Shown here: piece by piece, positions 42,212 through 50,717 of the stretch | Layout of the letters: each line of letters opens with the position of its first letter | Position numbering within the stretch: the first letter of the stretch is position 1 | Assembly: GCF_000969645.2 (NCBI RefSeq) | Contig: NZ_CP014222.1 | Span: forward strand, 2,111,740 to 2,175,739 | Direction: 5' to 3' | Origin: Janthinobacterium sp. B9-8 | Lineage (GTDB): Bacteria; Pseudomonadota; Gammaproteobacteria; Burkholderiales; Chitinibacteraceae | DNA length: 64,000 nt | Position numbers and translations under genes: made by a program | The notes under the pieces: model-generated | Database searches by the model: none | The model's input: only the letters and a program-made list of their open reading frames with translations | What the model was told of the DNA's origin: nothing

Positions 42212-42423
42212 ATGCATATCAAATTAATTCGTTTTTTTCTTATCAGCAGCCTTGCTTGTGTCCCAGACTACACAAAAAGAATGTAGAAGCCAAAAAAAAC
42301 ACATACGCAAAACTCATGCTAATACTAGCGGTTCTTTCATTATTACTTGCACTATTGTCACTAGATTTAATCCTATCTATCATATTCAGCAACTACAAAA
42401 GCATAACAGATCTATTGTTTTAA
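42212..42423 (+). pseudogene. Tiny lipoprotein-like frame followed by a membrane peptide, possibly one frameshifted gene
   Basis: The first frame (42212-42286) encodes 24 residues with a lipobox-like SLAC (MHIKLIRFFLISSLACVPDY). A second frame (ATG at 42316, stop at 42421-42423) encodes a 35-residue hydrophobic peptide (MLILAVLSLLLALLSLDLIL). One extra A in the run AAAAA near 42275-42279 would join them into a single 70-residue protein with two membrane segments. It may therefore be a frameshifted gene, a programmed slip, or chance in AT-rich DNA. A terminator follows 24 bases after the second stop. Confidence 0.35.
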
Positions 42424-42447
42424 ACATTTATTGACCTTTTCCCCATT

Positions 42448-42477
42448 AAAAAGCCAGATCATCCAATCTGGCTTTTT
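42448..42477. terminator. Bidirectional terminator
   Basis: AAAAAGCCAGAT (42448-42459) and ATCTGGCTTTTT (42466-42477) form a perfect 12-bp stem with a six-base loop and T-runs on both strands. It serves the small frames on the left and the site-2 protease gene on the right. Confidence 0.9.
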
Positions 42478-42500
42478 AATATTACAAGCTATGCTATATC

Positions 42501-43598
42501 TTAACTTTTTAAAATCTGCAAAGGTACGCGCAGCATATCGTCGCCATGCCCGGCAAAATACCAAATAATGCTAATCAATGCGCCAACGGTGATTAAATAC
42601 CACACCGCAGAGAAGATTTGCCCATAGCGATCCAGCGGCAATAGATGGCTTTGATGGCGGCCTCGCCATTCAAAGACGATTTCCACACTACCAATCAGCA
42701 ATAAGAATCCTAATAATGCCAAACCAAGGGTATAGCTGATAAATACACCGAAAGCAGCACCCGCCACACAGGCCACCAAGCCCAGCACGCTATTCATCGA
42801 AAAACTAATACTTTTTAAGATGTGCCCGCCATCAAGCGGCAGAATGGGTAATAAATTAAATAGATTAAGTAGCGCATTAAATGCAGCCAAGCCTGCAAAA
42901 AACATCGAGCCCGTCAGCCAATAAACCACCAGACCAGCAATCGATAACAATAGGCCAAAGCTTGGCCCCATGATTGAAATCACTACATCTTGCCAGCGAG
43001 TATTAATTTTCTCATCCGACAATGCTAATCCGCCCATAAAGGGAATTAAATAAATGCCTTTGGTTTTGATACCGAAGTATTTCATCGCCCTGATATGGCC
43101 GTATTCATGAAAAACCAAACAGGCAATCAGCGCAATGGCAAACTGAAAAGAGAATAGCCATGAATACGCCGCAACACTCGCCCCGGCTAAAGCCACTTTA
43201 ACCAGTTTGGCACTTTTAAGCAGTTTAAGCGCCAAAGCACCCAGCCCAAGCAAGCTCAGCTTATTGGTTTTAGTAATCGGCACAACAGGTGTTTGCCGCT
43301 CGATATCCCGAGTATTTCGCTGGCCTTGGACCGCCTCTTGCTCATCAACGAGCAAGCGATATTTCAGCACAAAGGGCTGCCACTGCAGATCTGTTTCAAG
43401 GCGAACACGCGTGGTTGCGGCGGTGCCATCTTGCGCTACCGCAGAGAGCTCAAATTGCAAAGCACTCAATCCTTCGCGCTCAGCCGAGGCGTTTTTTTCT
43501 GCAACTAAGGTATTGTCCCAAAATAGCTGCTGCCAGCCCGCTGGCGTACCTTCCAGCCTGAGCGCTTTGCCCAGGCAATTAATATTTAATAATTCCAC
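42501..43598 (-). CDS. Site-2 protease family (M50) membrane metalloprotease
   Basis: A 365-residue membrane protein. The zinc-binding motif HEYGH sits in a membrane segment (ALIACLVFHEYGHIRAMKYFGIKTKG), and the second motif LLPILPLDGGH supplies the aspartate ligand. About six membrane segments are present. The first 130 residues are soluble and could be a regulatory domain. Such proteases cut membrane-embedded substrates, for instance anti-sigma factors, but many family members have no known target, and no anti-sigma gene is nearby. The start is GTG. Confidence 0.88.
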   Translation of the reverse strand: MELLNINCLGKALRLEGTPAGWQQLFWDNTLVAEKNASAEREGLSALQFELSAVAQDGTAATTRVRLETDLQWQPFVLKYRLLVDEQEAVQGQRNTRDIERQTPVVPITKTNKLSLLGLGALALKLLKSAKLVKVALAGASVAAYSWLFSFQFAIALIACLVFHEYGHIRAMKYFGIKTKGIYLIPFMGGLALSDEKINTRWQDVVISIMGPSFGLLLSIAGLVVYWLTGSMFFAGLAAFNALLNLFNLLPILPLDGGHILKSISFSMNSVLGLVACVAGAAFGVFISYTLGLALLGFLLLIGSVEIVFEWRGRHQSHLLPLDRYGQIFSAVWYLITVGALISIIWYFAGHGDDMLRVPLQILKS

Positions 43599-43736
43599 GG
43601 CGTATCCAGTTCAATAAGAGTCATCAACAAGGCATAAAGCTTGAGCGAATGCGGGCATTTTACGGGTTTCTGAGTATTTAGGGGCAAGCACTATGGGTAA
43701 GTTCAGGCAAGGCTAAGTGCCCATCTTGTTTAAGAA

Positions 43737-44399
43737 TCAGACAAACTGGCCCAGCGGCAACCCCAGTGAAAGGGTGGTATTCGTAAATGCCGCAGCGTGG
43801 TCGTGTGCATGCTCAGACAACAAGCGAAACAACACCACCTTGCCCAGCTCCGTGCTAGATAATGCGCCCGCATCATGGCTTCCAATCACAGCCACGCCAG
43901 AAACCGCTGGCCAGCCTGCTTTGGCGTAGAACGAAGCTAGTGGTGGATCGCAAGTAAACAAGCCGATATCAGCATGGCTGTTTTCAATACAGCGAGTGGC
44001 TGCACTGACGACTAAACTACTTAGCCCCTGCTTCTGATAGGCAGGGTCGGTTGCAACACAGCTCAATGCGGCCACGCGAAAGGTCTGCCCGGCGTGGCTA
44101 AGTGTAAAATTCAGCACCGCAGCGTAGCTCAGCAGGCGATTGCCCCGATATATAAAGCAGGAAAGCGCATCTAGCGCCGGATCATGCTCCTCTGGCACGG
44201 TTTCGCCCTGAGAGGGAGCAGACTGATCAGGCCATACACGATGCATCAGCAAGGCAATATCCCGCCGCACCTGCCCAGAAGTCTGTCGGTAAGGCTGGAT
44301 GCTCAGTAAGTCAGAAGAGACGGAACTCAAAGAATTAAAACTCCCAGATAGCAGATAAAATATGAGCTGCGAAAAACTGTATTTAGCTGCCCTTTGCAC
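43737..44399 (-). CDS. GNAT-family N-acetyltransferase
   Basis: A protein of up to 220 residues with the GNAT core VAALSCVATDPAYQKQGLSSLVVSAATRCI, whose QKQGLSS loop binds acetyl-CoA, followed by IGLFTCDPPLASFYAKAGWPAV. The pattern resembles aminoglycoside 2'-N-acetyltransferases and Eis-like proteins more than RimI, but the substrate cannot be stated. The start is uncertain: the GTG at the ORF end gives an unusual Ser-rich N-terminus, and a TTG about 24 codons later (the Leu of NSLSSVSSD) is possible. It stands alone between two unrelated genes. Confidence 0.72.
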   Translation of the reverse strand: MQRAAKYSFSQLIFYLLSGSFNSLSSVSSDLLSIQPYRQTSGQVRRDIALLMHRVWPDQSAPSQGETVPEEHDPALDALSCFIYRGNRLLSYAAVLNFTLSHAGQTFRVAALSCVATDPAYQKQGLSSLVVSAATRCIENSHADIGLFTCDPPLASFYAKAGWPAVSGVAVIGSHDAGALSSTELGKVVLFRLLSEHAHDHAAAFTNTTLSLGLPLGQFV

Positions 44400-44436
44400 G
44401 TATTGTTAAGACAAAGAAGCTGCTTTTAAAAATATG

Positions 44437-45465
44437 CTAAAGTGTTATTAGCACCTCATTCGTAAAATAAGGCTCGTCCTCTACCCAGAAAATATAATCC
44501 AAGCCTAAATAATTCTGGCCAAAATCCAGAATATCGCCCACTGTGTTCTTTTTGCCGGTCTTAGGGTTAATCTGGCGAAGATTACCATCCTGCACGGCCA
44601 TGCCTTTGACTAAGCTATTAGAATAATCTTTAAAAAAACCATAGCTCTGCGCCATATGGCTTTTGCGGTAAGGCATTAAATCCGGCCCACCCACGCCCAT
44701 TTTTAACGATTGGGCCAAGGCAAACAGACCGCGCATATAGCCCTTATCATCGCCCGGCAGCCATTCATCCGGCAGAAAATTTAAATAAACCATGGCGGTG
44801 GATTGCTTAAATGCGCCAGCCAACACGCGCATATTGTCGCCAATCGCATCTACATAGGCCTTAGGGCTGAAATCTTTTGGAAAAGTAGTGCTGCCATCGG
44901 CGTTTTCAGTGCCGATATCAATCGAGCTTTCGCTAAAATTAATCCCTGCAATCTTGCCATCAAATTCACGGCCCAATTGCTGGATTAGTTTTTGATAGCG
45001 CTCCCGCACCGATGGCTCCCACATTTTGGCCGACCAGCCATATTCATCATCCGTCACCGGCTTATTGGGATCGCGCTCGGGCGCACTCAACATGCTTTGC
45101 TTGACTACACCACCTTTAAAAACAGGATCTTGCCGCAGATAATCAGGCACATTCACACGGGGCGTAAAAGACTTTTCCTGCAGCTGAATCCACAGTTTTT
45201 TATTCATCGAATTCAAATAGGCAATATCGGCTTTAATGGCACTAAAATCGTAATGATCTTTCCTTGGCTCCAGATCCCGCCATGTGTAAACAATTTGCGC
45301 ACCGCTAAAGCGAGGATCAAGCAGACCCTTATCCGCCTTGATATTTGCGCCGTCTGCCTCGCGGTGATTAATATAAATAAAATGCTGCAAAGTAGGTGCG
45401 GCGGCCAAAGCCGCCGAGCTCATTACGGATAAAACCAGAGCAAAACAGAATAATCGGCTAAGCAT
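44437..45465 (-). CDS. Secreted glycoside-hydrolase-like TIM-barrel protein
   Basis: A 342-residue secreted protein with a signal peptide (MLSRLFCFALVLSVMSSAALA). The opening QIVYTWRDLEPRKDHYDFSAIKADIAYLNSMNKKLWIQL is characteristic of clan-A type glycoside hydrolase barrels. Candidate acid residues are the Glu in GINFSESSID and the acidic cluster in FWVEDEPYF. I cannot name a family, and the substrate is unknown. It is monocistronic. Confidence 0.65.
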   Translation of the reverse strand: MLSRLFCFALVLSVMSSAALAAAPTLQHFIYINHREADGANIKADKGLLDPRFSGAQIVYTWRDLEPRKDHYDFSAIKADIAYLNSMNKKLWIQLQEKSFTPRVNVPDYLRQDPVFKGGVVKQSMLSAPERDPNKPVTDDEYGWSAKMWEPSVRERYQKLIQQLGREFDGKIAGINFSESSIDIGTENADGSTTFPKDFSPKAYVDAIGDNMRVLAGAFKQSTAMVYLNFLPDEWLPGDDKGYMRGLFALAQSLKMGVGGPDLMPYRKSHMAQSYGFFKDYSNSLVKGMAVQDGNLRQINPKTGKKNTVGDILDFGQNYLGLDYIFWVEDEPYFTNEVLITL

Positions 45466-45592
45466 AATAGCTCTGCATGGGATGATGGATGCTAAAGTTA
45501 ACCTGAATAGGCCAGAGCAGATACCCAGATTATTTACATATCCTGAGTAGAATTTTATTTATGCCACTCAATTAATTAGCAGGGGTTATGCC

Positions 45593-46141
45593 ATGCCACT
45601 TCCATGCAATAAAGCAGAGCTGCTTCTGAACTTTGACAGCGCTTATTCCAAGCTAATCAAAGAGCTCGCCACCATACCGGAGCAAGATACAAGATTGCCC
45701 GAAATAGAAGGGAAAATATCAGCGTGTGATTTACTTGCCTATCAAATAGGCTGGGGCCGGCTTTTATTGCAATGGGATAAAGACGAGTTACAAGGGAAAC
45801 CCGCACAAATGCCTGCGCCGGGCTTTAAATGGAATCAGCTTGGGCTGCTCGCCCAAAGCTTTTACACCCGCCATTGCAATTCATCACTCAGCCAATTACA
45901 TGCAGAATTTGCCGAATTAGCCGGACAAATCCGACAATTTATTCTGGACAATGAAGAAAGCACACTTTTTGAACAGGACAAAAGGAAATGGGCGGGGGAC
46001 AAATGGCCGATCGTAAAATGGATACAAGTCAACACCATCGCCCCCTACCAGAGTGCGTGCTCAAAACTGCGCAGATGGAAAAAACATCAGTCCCTGCCTG
46101 CTGCTGAGCGCCCTAGCGATTCTGCCTCTGCAAAGCCATAA
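45593..46141 (+). CDS. ClbS/DfsB-family four-helix protein (DUF1706)
   Basis: A 182-residue cytoplasmic protein of the ClbS/DfsB family, four-helix bundles related to the DinB superfamily. Family features are the N-terminal NKAELLLNFDSAYSKLIKEL, the ACDLLAYQIGWGRLLLQW region and the WPIVKWIQVNTIAPYQSACSKLRRWKK ending. ClbS hydrolyses the colibactin warhead and protects producers; most relatives have no known role. No colibactin genes are present here. Its last 55 bases overlap the convergent phosphoenolpyruvate mutase-like gene. Confidence 0.85.
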   Translation: MPLPCNKAELLLNFDSAYSKLIKELATIPEQDTRLPEIEGKISACDLLAYQIGWGRLLLQWDKDELQGKPAQMPAPGFKWNQLGLLAQSFYTRHCNSSLSQLHAEFAELAGQIRQFILDNEESTLFEQDKRKWAGDKWPIVKWIQVNTIAPYQSACSKLRRWKKHQSLPAAERPSDSASAKP

Positions 46142-46911
46142 AAACGCTCACCCATCAATTGCCAGGTACCCGCCTCACGCGCCTCAAACGCAATATCGCG
46201 CAAGGTGCCCATGAGTGCCAGCATCGGACAAACACCCAGACTCACCCGACGCACGCCTGTGGCAAACAAAGCCGCAGCGGAAGGCGCGCCTGGCATGGCC
46301 ATCACGCTGACGGGGCCATTTACCAACTGGCAAAGACGCGTTAACGAGGGCAAATCAACTAAGCCCGGCACAAACACCATATCGGCCCCTGCGGCCAGAT
46401 AGGCATTTGCCCGCTCTACTGTGATCATTAAGCGCTCTTCCTCATCCTTCCCCAAACCCAGTAAATAGGTGTCAGTACGGGCATTCATCCACAGTAGATC
46501 TCCCGCCGCTGTGCGGGCTGCACTGATTCGAGCCGCTTGTGCGCTTATATCAAACAAGCCCGCTGCGCCATGCTGACGATCTTCTAAATTCACGCCCACC
46601 GCCCCCGCCGCAATCACCGCAGTGATGGTTGCGGCTACCGACTCGGGCAAGTTGCCGTAGCCTGCTTCAATGTCCGCAGTTACGGGCAGATCTACTGCGC
46701 GGCAGATGGCTGCCAGCTCGCTGAACATGATCTGCGGATCCATTTGCTCGCCGTCTTTAAACCCACGCGAATAGGCAATTCCGCCACTGGTTGTACCAAG
46801 GGCCACAAAGCCCGCCGCGGCAAAAACCCGCGCACTGCCTGCATCCCAAGCATTAACGAGTAGAAATTGGCCCTGTTCATTAAGTGTGCGAAATTTCTGA
46901 GCAAGCTGCAT
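46087..46911 (-). CDS. Isocitrate lyase/phosphoenolpyruvate mutase superfamily protein
   Basis: A 274-residue TIM-barrel enzyme. It has FLLVNAWDAGSARVFAAAGFVALGTTSGGIAYSRG and LPVTADIEAGYGN (metal-binding Asp/Glu), then GVNLEDRQHG and TDTYLLG, as in PEP mutase/isocitrate lyase-like C-C or P-C bond enzymes. The catalytic loop cysteine of lyases is not obvious, so the reaction cannot be stated. The ATG at 46911 has an AGGAGA site; the longer frame upstream is only repeat DNA. Its end overlaps the convergent ClbS-like gene by 55 bases. Confidence 0.85.
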   Translation of the reverse strand: MQLAQKFRTLNEQGQFLLVNAWDAGSARVFAAAGFVALGTTSGGIAYSRGFKDGEQMDPQIMFSELAAICRAVDLPVTADIEAGYGNLPESVAATITAVIAAGAVGVNLEDRQHGAAGLFDISAQAARISAARTAAGDLLWMNARTDTYLLGLGKDEEERLMITVERANAYLAAGADMVFVPGLVDLPSLTRLCQLVNGPVSVMAMPGAPSAAALFATGVRRVSLGVCPMLALMGTLRDIAFEAREAGTWQLMGERFYGFAEAESLGRSAAGRD

Positions 46912-47000
46912 GGTGTGTCTCCTAAAAAAAACGCATCTTGCCGCGATGGCAAGACCAAGGCTGGCGCTTTTCGGACGCGGACATGACTGTGGATAAAAAG

Positions 47001-47139
47001 TTCTGTAGACACAGAGAAACCCAAATCTTGAACCACGGAGAAAAAGGAGAACACAGAGGGCCACGGAGGGAAACACAGATAGGTTTTCTCCGTGAAACTC
47101 CGCGTTCTCAGTGTCCTCCGTGTTTTAAGATTTGGGTTT
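47001..47139. repeat. CACAGAG-family repeat, type A nested behind a type B end (copy 5)
   Basis: The left edge is a type B end (TTCTGTAGACACAGAG, 47001-47016), immediately followed by a complete type A element: AAACCCAAATCTT (47017-47029) pairs with AAGATTTGGGTTT (47127-47139). No type B right end is seen. It fills the divergent gap between the PEP mutase-like gene and the ada-alkA gene. Confidence 0.85.
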
Positions 47140-47202
47140 TACATGCCTGCCACGTCCGAAAACCGCTGGCCAGCATCTGCCTTGCCTGTCATGATTTCGA
47201 CC

Positions 47203-48708
47203 ATGGAACTCGATCACGATATTTGCTACAGAGCACTTGCCAGCCGCGATGCGCGCTTTGATGGGCGGTTTTTTATTGCCGTTAAAACCACCCGCATCTA
47301 TTGCCGGCCCATCTGCCCTGCCCGCACGGCCAAGCAAGAGAATGTTTTATTCTTTCATACCGCCGCCGAGGCACAGGAGCTGGGCTTTCGCCCCTGCTTA
47401 CGTTGCAGGCCAGAGGCCGCCCCGCATTCTGGCGCTTGGCGTGGCGTATCTAACACGGGCGTTTCTAATACGGTAAACCGTGCGCTCAGACTGATCGAAA
47501 TGGGCGCTTTAGATGAAGGCTCGCTGGCTTCTCTCAGCGATAAATTGGGCGTAGGTGAGCGCCAATTACGTCGCCTATTTGAGCAATATGTGGGTGCATC
47601 GCCACAGGGCGTGGCACAAACGCGGCGTGTGTTACTCGCCAAGCAGCTGATCCACGAAACCGCAATGCCCATTACCGATATTGCTTTTGCCGCAGGCTTT
47701 GGCAGCGTGCGCCGCTTTAATGAAGTTTTTCAGCAGCTCTACCAGCGCCCACCCAGTGATTTACGCCGTGATAAGCAGGCCGGATCATCAAGCGGTGTCA
47801 CCCTACTGCTGCGCTATCACCCCCCTTATGATTGGGGGGCGATGCTGACCTATTTATCGGCTCGCGCCATAACTGGGCTAGAGATCGTAGAGGGCGGCAT
47901 TTACACCAGAACGATCTGCATCAACGGTGTGCAGGGCACGGTATCGGTGCAACAGAGCAATCACCATGCGTTGGCAGCCACTATTTGTTTTCCTAATTTG
48001 GCCGCACTGCCACACATTATCGCCCGCCTCAGGGCCATGTTTGATTTAGCCGCCGATCCCGGCATGATTAATCAGCAATTAGCCAGCGATCCTCTGATGG
48101 CAAAGCTGACCGCAAGGCACCCCGGCCTACGCGTACCCGGTGCATGGGATGGTTTTGAGCTGGCCATTCGCGCCATCCTTGGCCAGCAAATCACCGTCGC
48201 CGCCGCCATTCAACTGGCAAGCAAAATAGTAGCGCAATATGGTGAGCCATTAGCCACACCCGATGCGCAATACCCCACTTTAAGCCATGTCTTCCCCACT
48301 CCAGCCCTATTGAGCAAGGCAAATCTCACAGGCATACCACAAAGCCGCACCAACACTATCCGGGCGCTGGCCGCAGCCTTTGAAGCGGAGCCTGATTTAC
48401 TCACCAGCGGCAGCAACGCAGCTGAGGCCAGCAGCAAACTACTCGCCATTTCTGGCATCGGCGACTGGACCACCCAATATATCGCCATGCGTCAATTACG
48501 AGAGCCCGACGCCTTCCCCACCAGCGATGTCACCCTCATCAAAGCCATCACCCAACTAGAGGGCCCATGCAAACTCAGCACCCGAGCCGAAGCATGGCAG
48601 CCTTGGCGTGCCTATGCGGCGCAGCATCTTTGGACATCGCTAGGGGCTGCCCCCCTAGCCCAAATCACTGATTGCGCCCATTCACAAAGTCACTGGCCTG
48701 CCCAATAA
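47203..48708 (+). CDS. Ada-AlkA fusion: methylation-responsive regulator and DNA-3-methyladenine glycosylase
   Basis: A 501-residue DNA repair protein joining three parts: an Ada-type zinc domain (about 1-75, cysteines in YCRPICPAR and FRPCLRCRPE), an AraC-type helix-turn-helix region (about 85-185, AMPITDIAFAAGFGSVRRFNEVF) and an AlkA glycosylase domain (about 195-500) with a helix-hairpin-helix ending ISGIGDWTTQYIAMR and a catalytic aspartate in EPDAFPTSDVTL. It should remove alkylated bases and sense methylphosphotriesters. The frame is open to 47092 because a repeat is read through; I start at 47203 (MELDHDICYRALASRD), with 47143 and 47191 as alternatives. The end overlaps the convergent LysR gene by 44 bases. 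Confidence 0.93.
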   Translation: MELDHDICYRALASRDARFDGRFFIAVKTTRIYCRPICPARTAKQENVLFFHTAAEAQELGFRPCLRCRPEAAPHSGAWRGVSNTGVSNTVNRALRLIEMGALDEGSLASLSDKLGVGERQLRRLFEQYVGASPQGVAQTRRVLLAKQLIHETAMPITDIAFAAGFGSVRRFNEVFQQLYQRPPSDLRRDKQAGSSSGVTLLLRYHPPYDWGAMLTYLSARAITGLEIVEGGIYTRTICINGVQGTVSVQQSNHHALAATICFPNLAALPHIIARLRAMFDLAADPGMINQQLASDPLMAKLTARHPGLRVPGAWDGFELAIRAILGQQITVAAAIQLASKIVAQYGEPLATPDAQYPTLSHVFPTPALLSKANLTGIPQSRTNTIRALAAAFEAEPDLLTSGSNAAEASSKLLAISGIGDWTTQYIAMRQLREPDAFPTSDVTLIKAITQLEGPCKLSTRAEAWQPWRAYAAQHLWTSLGAAPLAQITDCAHSQSHWPAQ

Positions 48709-49555
48709 TCCAAGCAGAGAAATCCGCTAATTTACAGCTGGCGCTGCTTTTTTCTGGCCAAATCAGCCAATAAGCGTATTGATAGGGGACTTCTATCTCA
48801 GTGATTTGCACTAGGCTGCCTGCATTTATAGCCGCACTCACTAAAGATCGACGCAGCAGCGCAAGGCCATGCCCCAGCTTCACGCTTTCAATCTCTAAAT
48901 TACTGTCGTTATACGTAAATAGAGGCTTAGGCCGCCAATCTGCAAGACCCGCAGCTTGGCACCAGTTAGTCCATTGCACGGCTGGGTTGGTGATAATCGC
49001 TGCCGTTTGCACTTCGGCAGCAGTCTGAGGACGGGGACTAAAGTGAGGAGCTGCCACCAAAAGCAACGACTCATCCATTAAGCACTGCTGTTGCAGCCCC
49101 TCCCAATTGCCATTTCCCATACGAATCGCTAAATCAAGCAGACCATTATTCATTTCCTCAAAGCCCAAACTCGCTCGAAGATTAATGGTGTATTGCGGAT
49201 ATTTCGCCTTAAAATCAGGTAAGCGTGGCAACAACCAGTGCAAGGCAAACGAAGGAAGAACTCCAATCGTGATGTCATTCGGCCTAGGGCGAGTCAGTAC
49301 CCGCTGAGTCGCCTCCGCCATATCCCCCAAAGCGCCCCTCACCCGCAGCGCGTAAATCCGCCCTTCTTCTGTCAGCAGCAGTTTTTTCCCTTCGCGTAAA
49401 AATAACGACAAGCCCAAAAAGTCTTCCAGCGTACGTAATTGATGGCTAATTGCGCTGTGCGTGACATGTAAGGATTCTGCTGCTTTGACCACGCTACCCA
49501 AGCGTGCAACCGCTTCAAAAGCACGTAAGGCCCCTAAGGGCGGCAATTGGCTCAT
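48665..49555 (-). CDS. LysR-family regulator (GcvA-like)
   Basis: A 296-residue transcription regulator. The N-terminal winged helix PLGALRAFEAVARLGSVVKAAESLHVTHSAISHQLRTLEDFLGLSLF is of GcvA/AmpR type, followed by a two-lobed effector-binding domain. I use the ATG at 49555; a GTG five codons earlier is possible. It is divergent from a DUF2917 gene and a LysE-type exporter gene, which are its likely targets. This LysR-DUF2917-exporter arrangement recurs in betaproteobacteria as far as I recall. Confidence 0.9.
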   Translation of the reverse strand: MSQLPPLGALRAFEAVARLGSVVKAAESLHVTHSAISHQLRTLEDFLGLSLFLREGKKLLLTEEGRIYALRVRGALGDMAEATQRVLTRPRPNDITIGVLPSFALHWLLPRLPDFKAKYPQYTINLRASLGFEEMNNGLLDLAIRMGNGNWEGLQQQCLMDESLLLVAAPHFSPRPQTAAEVQTAAIITNPAVQWTNWCQAAGLADWRPKPLFTYNDSNLEIESVKLGHGLALLRRSLVSAAINAGSLVQITEIEVPYQYAYWLIWPEKSSASCKLADFSAWIIGQASDFVNGRNQ

Positions 49556-49640
49556 GTTAATTTTACTCACATAAAGGCTGAAAATTGATCAGTAACGTAC
49601 TTGGTATTCTTGGATATAGTGAATTGATTATGCCAAAGAG

Positions 49641-49907
49641 ATGAAAGATATGTTCACCTATCCAAGATTAAACTTGCAAGTAGGTGAATTATTTGCGGTC
49701 GATTTAGCCCATGCGGCCCAATTAAGTTGTGAATTAGGCGAGCGGTGGCTAACCCTCGATCGCTTAAGCGAAGATTTTGAATTAAAACTAGGCACACAGC
49801 TTGCCCTGCCTAAGGGAAAAGTGCTCATTGAAGGTCGTGGGCAGCTGCATTTTTATGGTGAACGTGCAGCCATGAAAAATAGCGTCCATATCCACAAAGG
49901 GAAGTAG
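49641..49907 (+). CDS. DUF2917 small protein
   Basis: An 88-residue protein of the DUF2917 family. These short beta-rich proteins look like half a cupin-type fold; the core GELFAVDLAHAAQLSCELGERWLT and GTQLALPKGKVLIEGRGQLHFYG are visible. The function is unknown. It is divergent from the LysR regulator and followed by the LysE-type exporter gene, and both are probably in one regulated unit. A second ATG three codons in is an alternative start. Confidence 0.82.
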   Translation: MKDMFTYPRLNLQVGELFAVDLAHAAQLSCELGERWLTLDRLSEDFELKLGTQLALPKGKVLIEGRGQLHFYGERAAMKNSVHIHKGK

Positions 49908-50017
49908 CGGTGCTAAAAGCCAGATTTATCCTGCGTATTTAGCACGCTGACAATTTAAGCAGCCTGATTATTCAATTGATCAACCACACAATTCATTTGC
50001 ATAAAAGAGAGCAATCA

Positions 50018-50623
50018 ATGCACTTAACCATTTCTATGATTTTGTTTTCACTCGCCATGTCTATTTCACCTGGCCCCGCCAATATGGTCATTGTTTCTTC
50101 TGGGGCCAAGCATGGATTTAGGCAAACACTTCCCTTCGTTTCTGGGGCCAGTTTTGGCTTTACTTTATTACTTATATTTGTAGGCTTTGGGTTTATTCAA
50201 TTAATGAACGCTTACCCTATTTTTTTGACCTCGCTAAGTTGGATAGGCGCTATTTTTATCAGCTATATGGCCTATAAAATTGCCTTCTCTGCTCCAGAAA
50301 TTGCACTGCATAAAGTAAACAGGCCCACATTTTTACAAGGATTTTTATTGCAATGGCTTAATCCTAAAGCATGGATGGCCTGCGCTTCTGGGGTTGCCCT
50401 ATTTTCTAATGCCCATAGCGCTAAGCCACTCATTATTTTTATTCTGATTTATTTTTTAATCTGCTACGCATCGCTTTCTGCATGGGCGCTGCTTGGTGAT
50501 CGCGCTGCAGTTTTTCTTAATAGCAGGAATCGAGTGCGATTTTTTAATCTCACCATGGGTGGTCTACTGATGGCGACGGCGGCGTATCTTATTTATCTGC
50601 AAGCAGAAGCCATCATTCGCTAA
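50018..50623 (+). CDS. LysE/RhtB-family exporter
   Basis: A 201-residue inner-membrane exporter with about six segments. The signature SMSISPGPANMVIVSSGAKHGFRQTLPFVSGASFGF is the LysE/RhtB family N-terminal motif, and LLQWLNPKAWMACASGVALF is the matching mid-protein one. Members export amino acids such as threonine, homoserine or leucine; the substrate is unknown. I use the ATG at 50018 behind AGAGAG; the frame is open to 49976. It follows the DUF2917 gene and is likely controlled by the divergent LysR regulator. Confidence 0.9.
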   Translation: MHLTISMILFSLAMSISPGPANMVIVSSGAKHGFRQTLPFVSGASFGFTLLLIFVGFGFIQLMNAYPIFLTSLSWIGAIFISYMAYKIAFSAPEIALHKVNRPTFLQGFLLQWLNPKAWMACASGVALFSNAHSAKPLIIFILIYFLICYASLSAWALLGDRAAVFLNSRNRVRFFNLTMGGLLMATAAYLIYLQAEAIIR

Positions 50624-50670
50624 TCAAATCGCCCCCTAAGAGCAATATTACCCCTGCTCCGAAGTCTTCC

Positions 50671-50693
50671 AATATACCCTTAACGGGTATATT
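50671..50693 (+). promoter_or_regulatory. Palindromic CsoR-type operator before copA
   Basis: AATATACCC (50671-50679) and GGGTATATT (50685-50693) are perfect inverted halves around TTAAC. The core ATACCC-N5-GGGTAT closely resembles the known CsoR operator of Bacillus subtilis copZA. A csoR homologue is encoded about 2.7 kb downstream, so derepression of copA by copper is the simple model. Confidence 0.72.
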
Positions 50694-50717
50694 ATCGTAT
50701 CTGACAGGAGGGGCAAA

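Noticed and set aside
42252-42434. A 60-codon plus-strand frame in the AT-rich patch
   Set aside because: It is in a different frame from the two peptides with membrane or lipobox features and has no ribosome binding site or protein-like composition.
47092-47202. The extended N-terminus of the Ada-AlkA protein
   Set aside because: Its first residues are read from the CACAGAG repeat, and the conserved Ada domain begins only near 47203.
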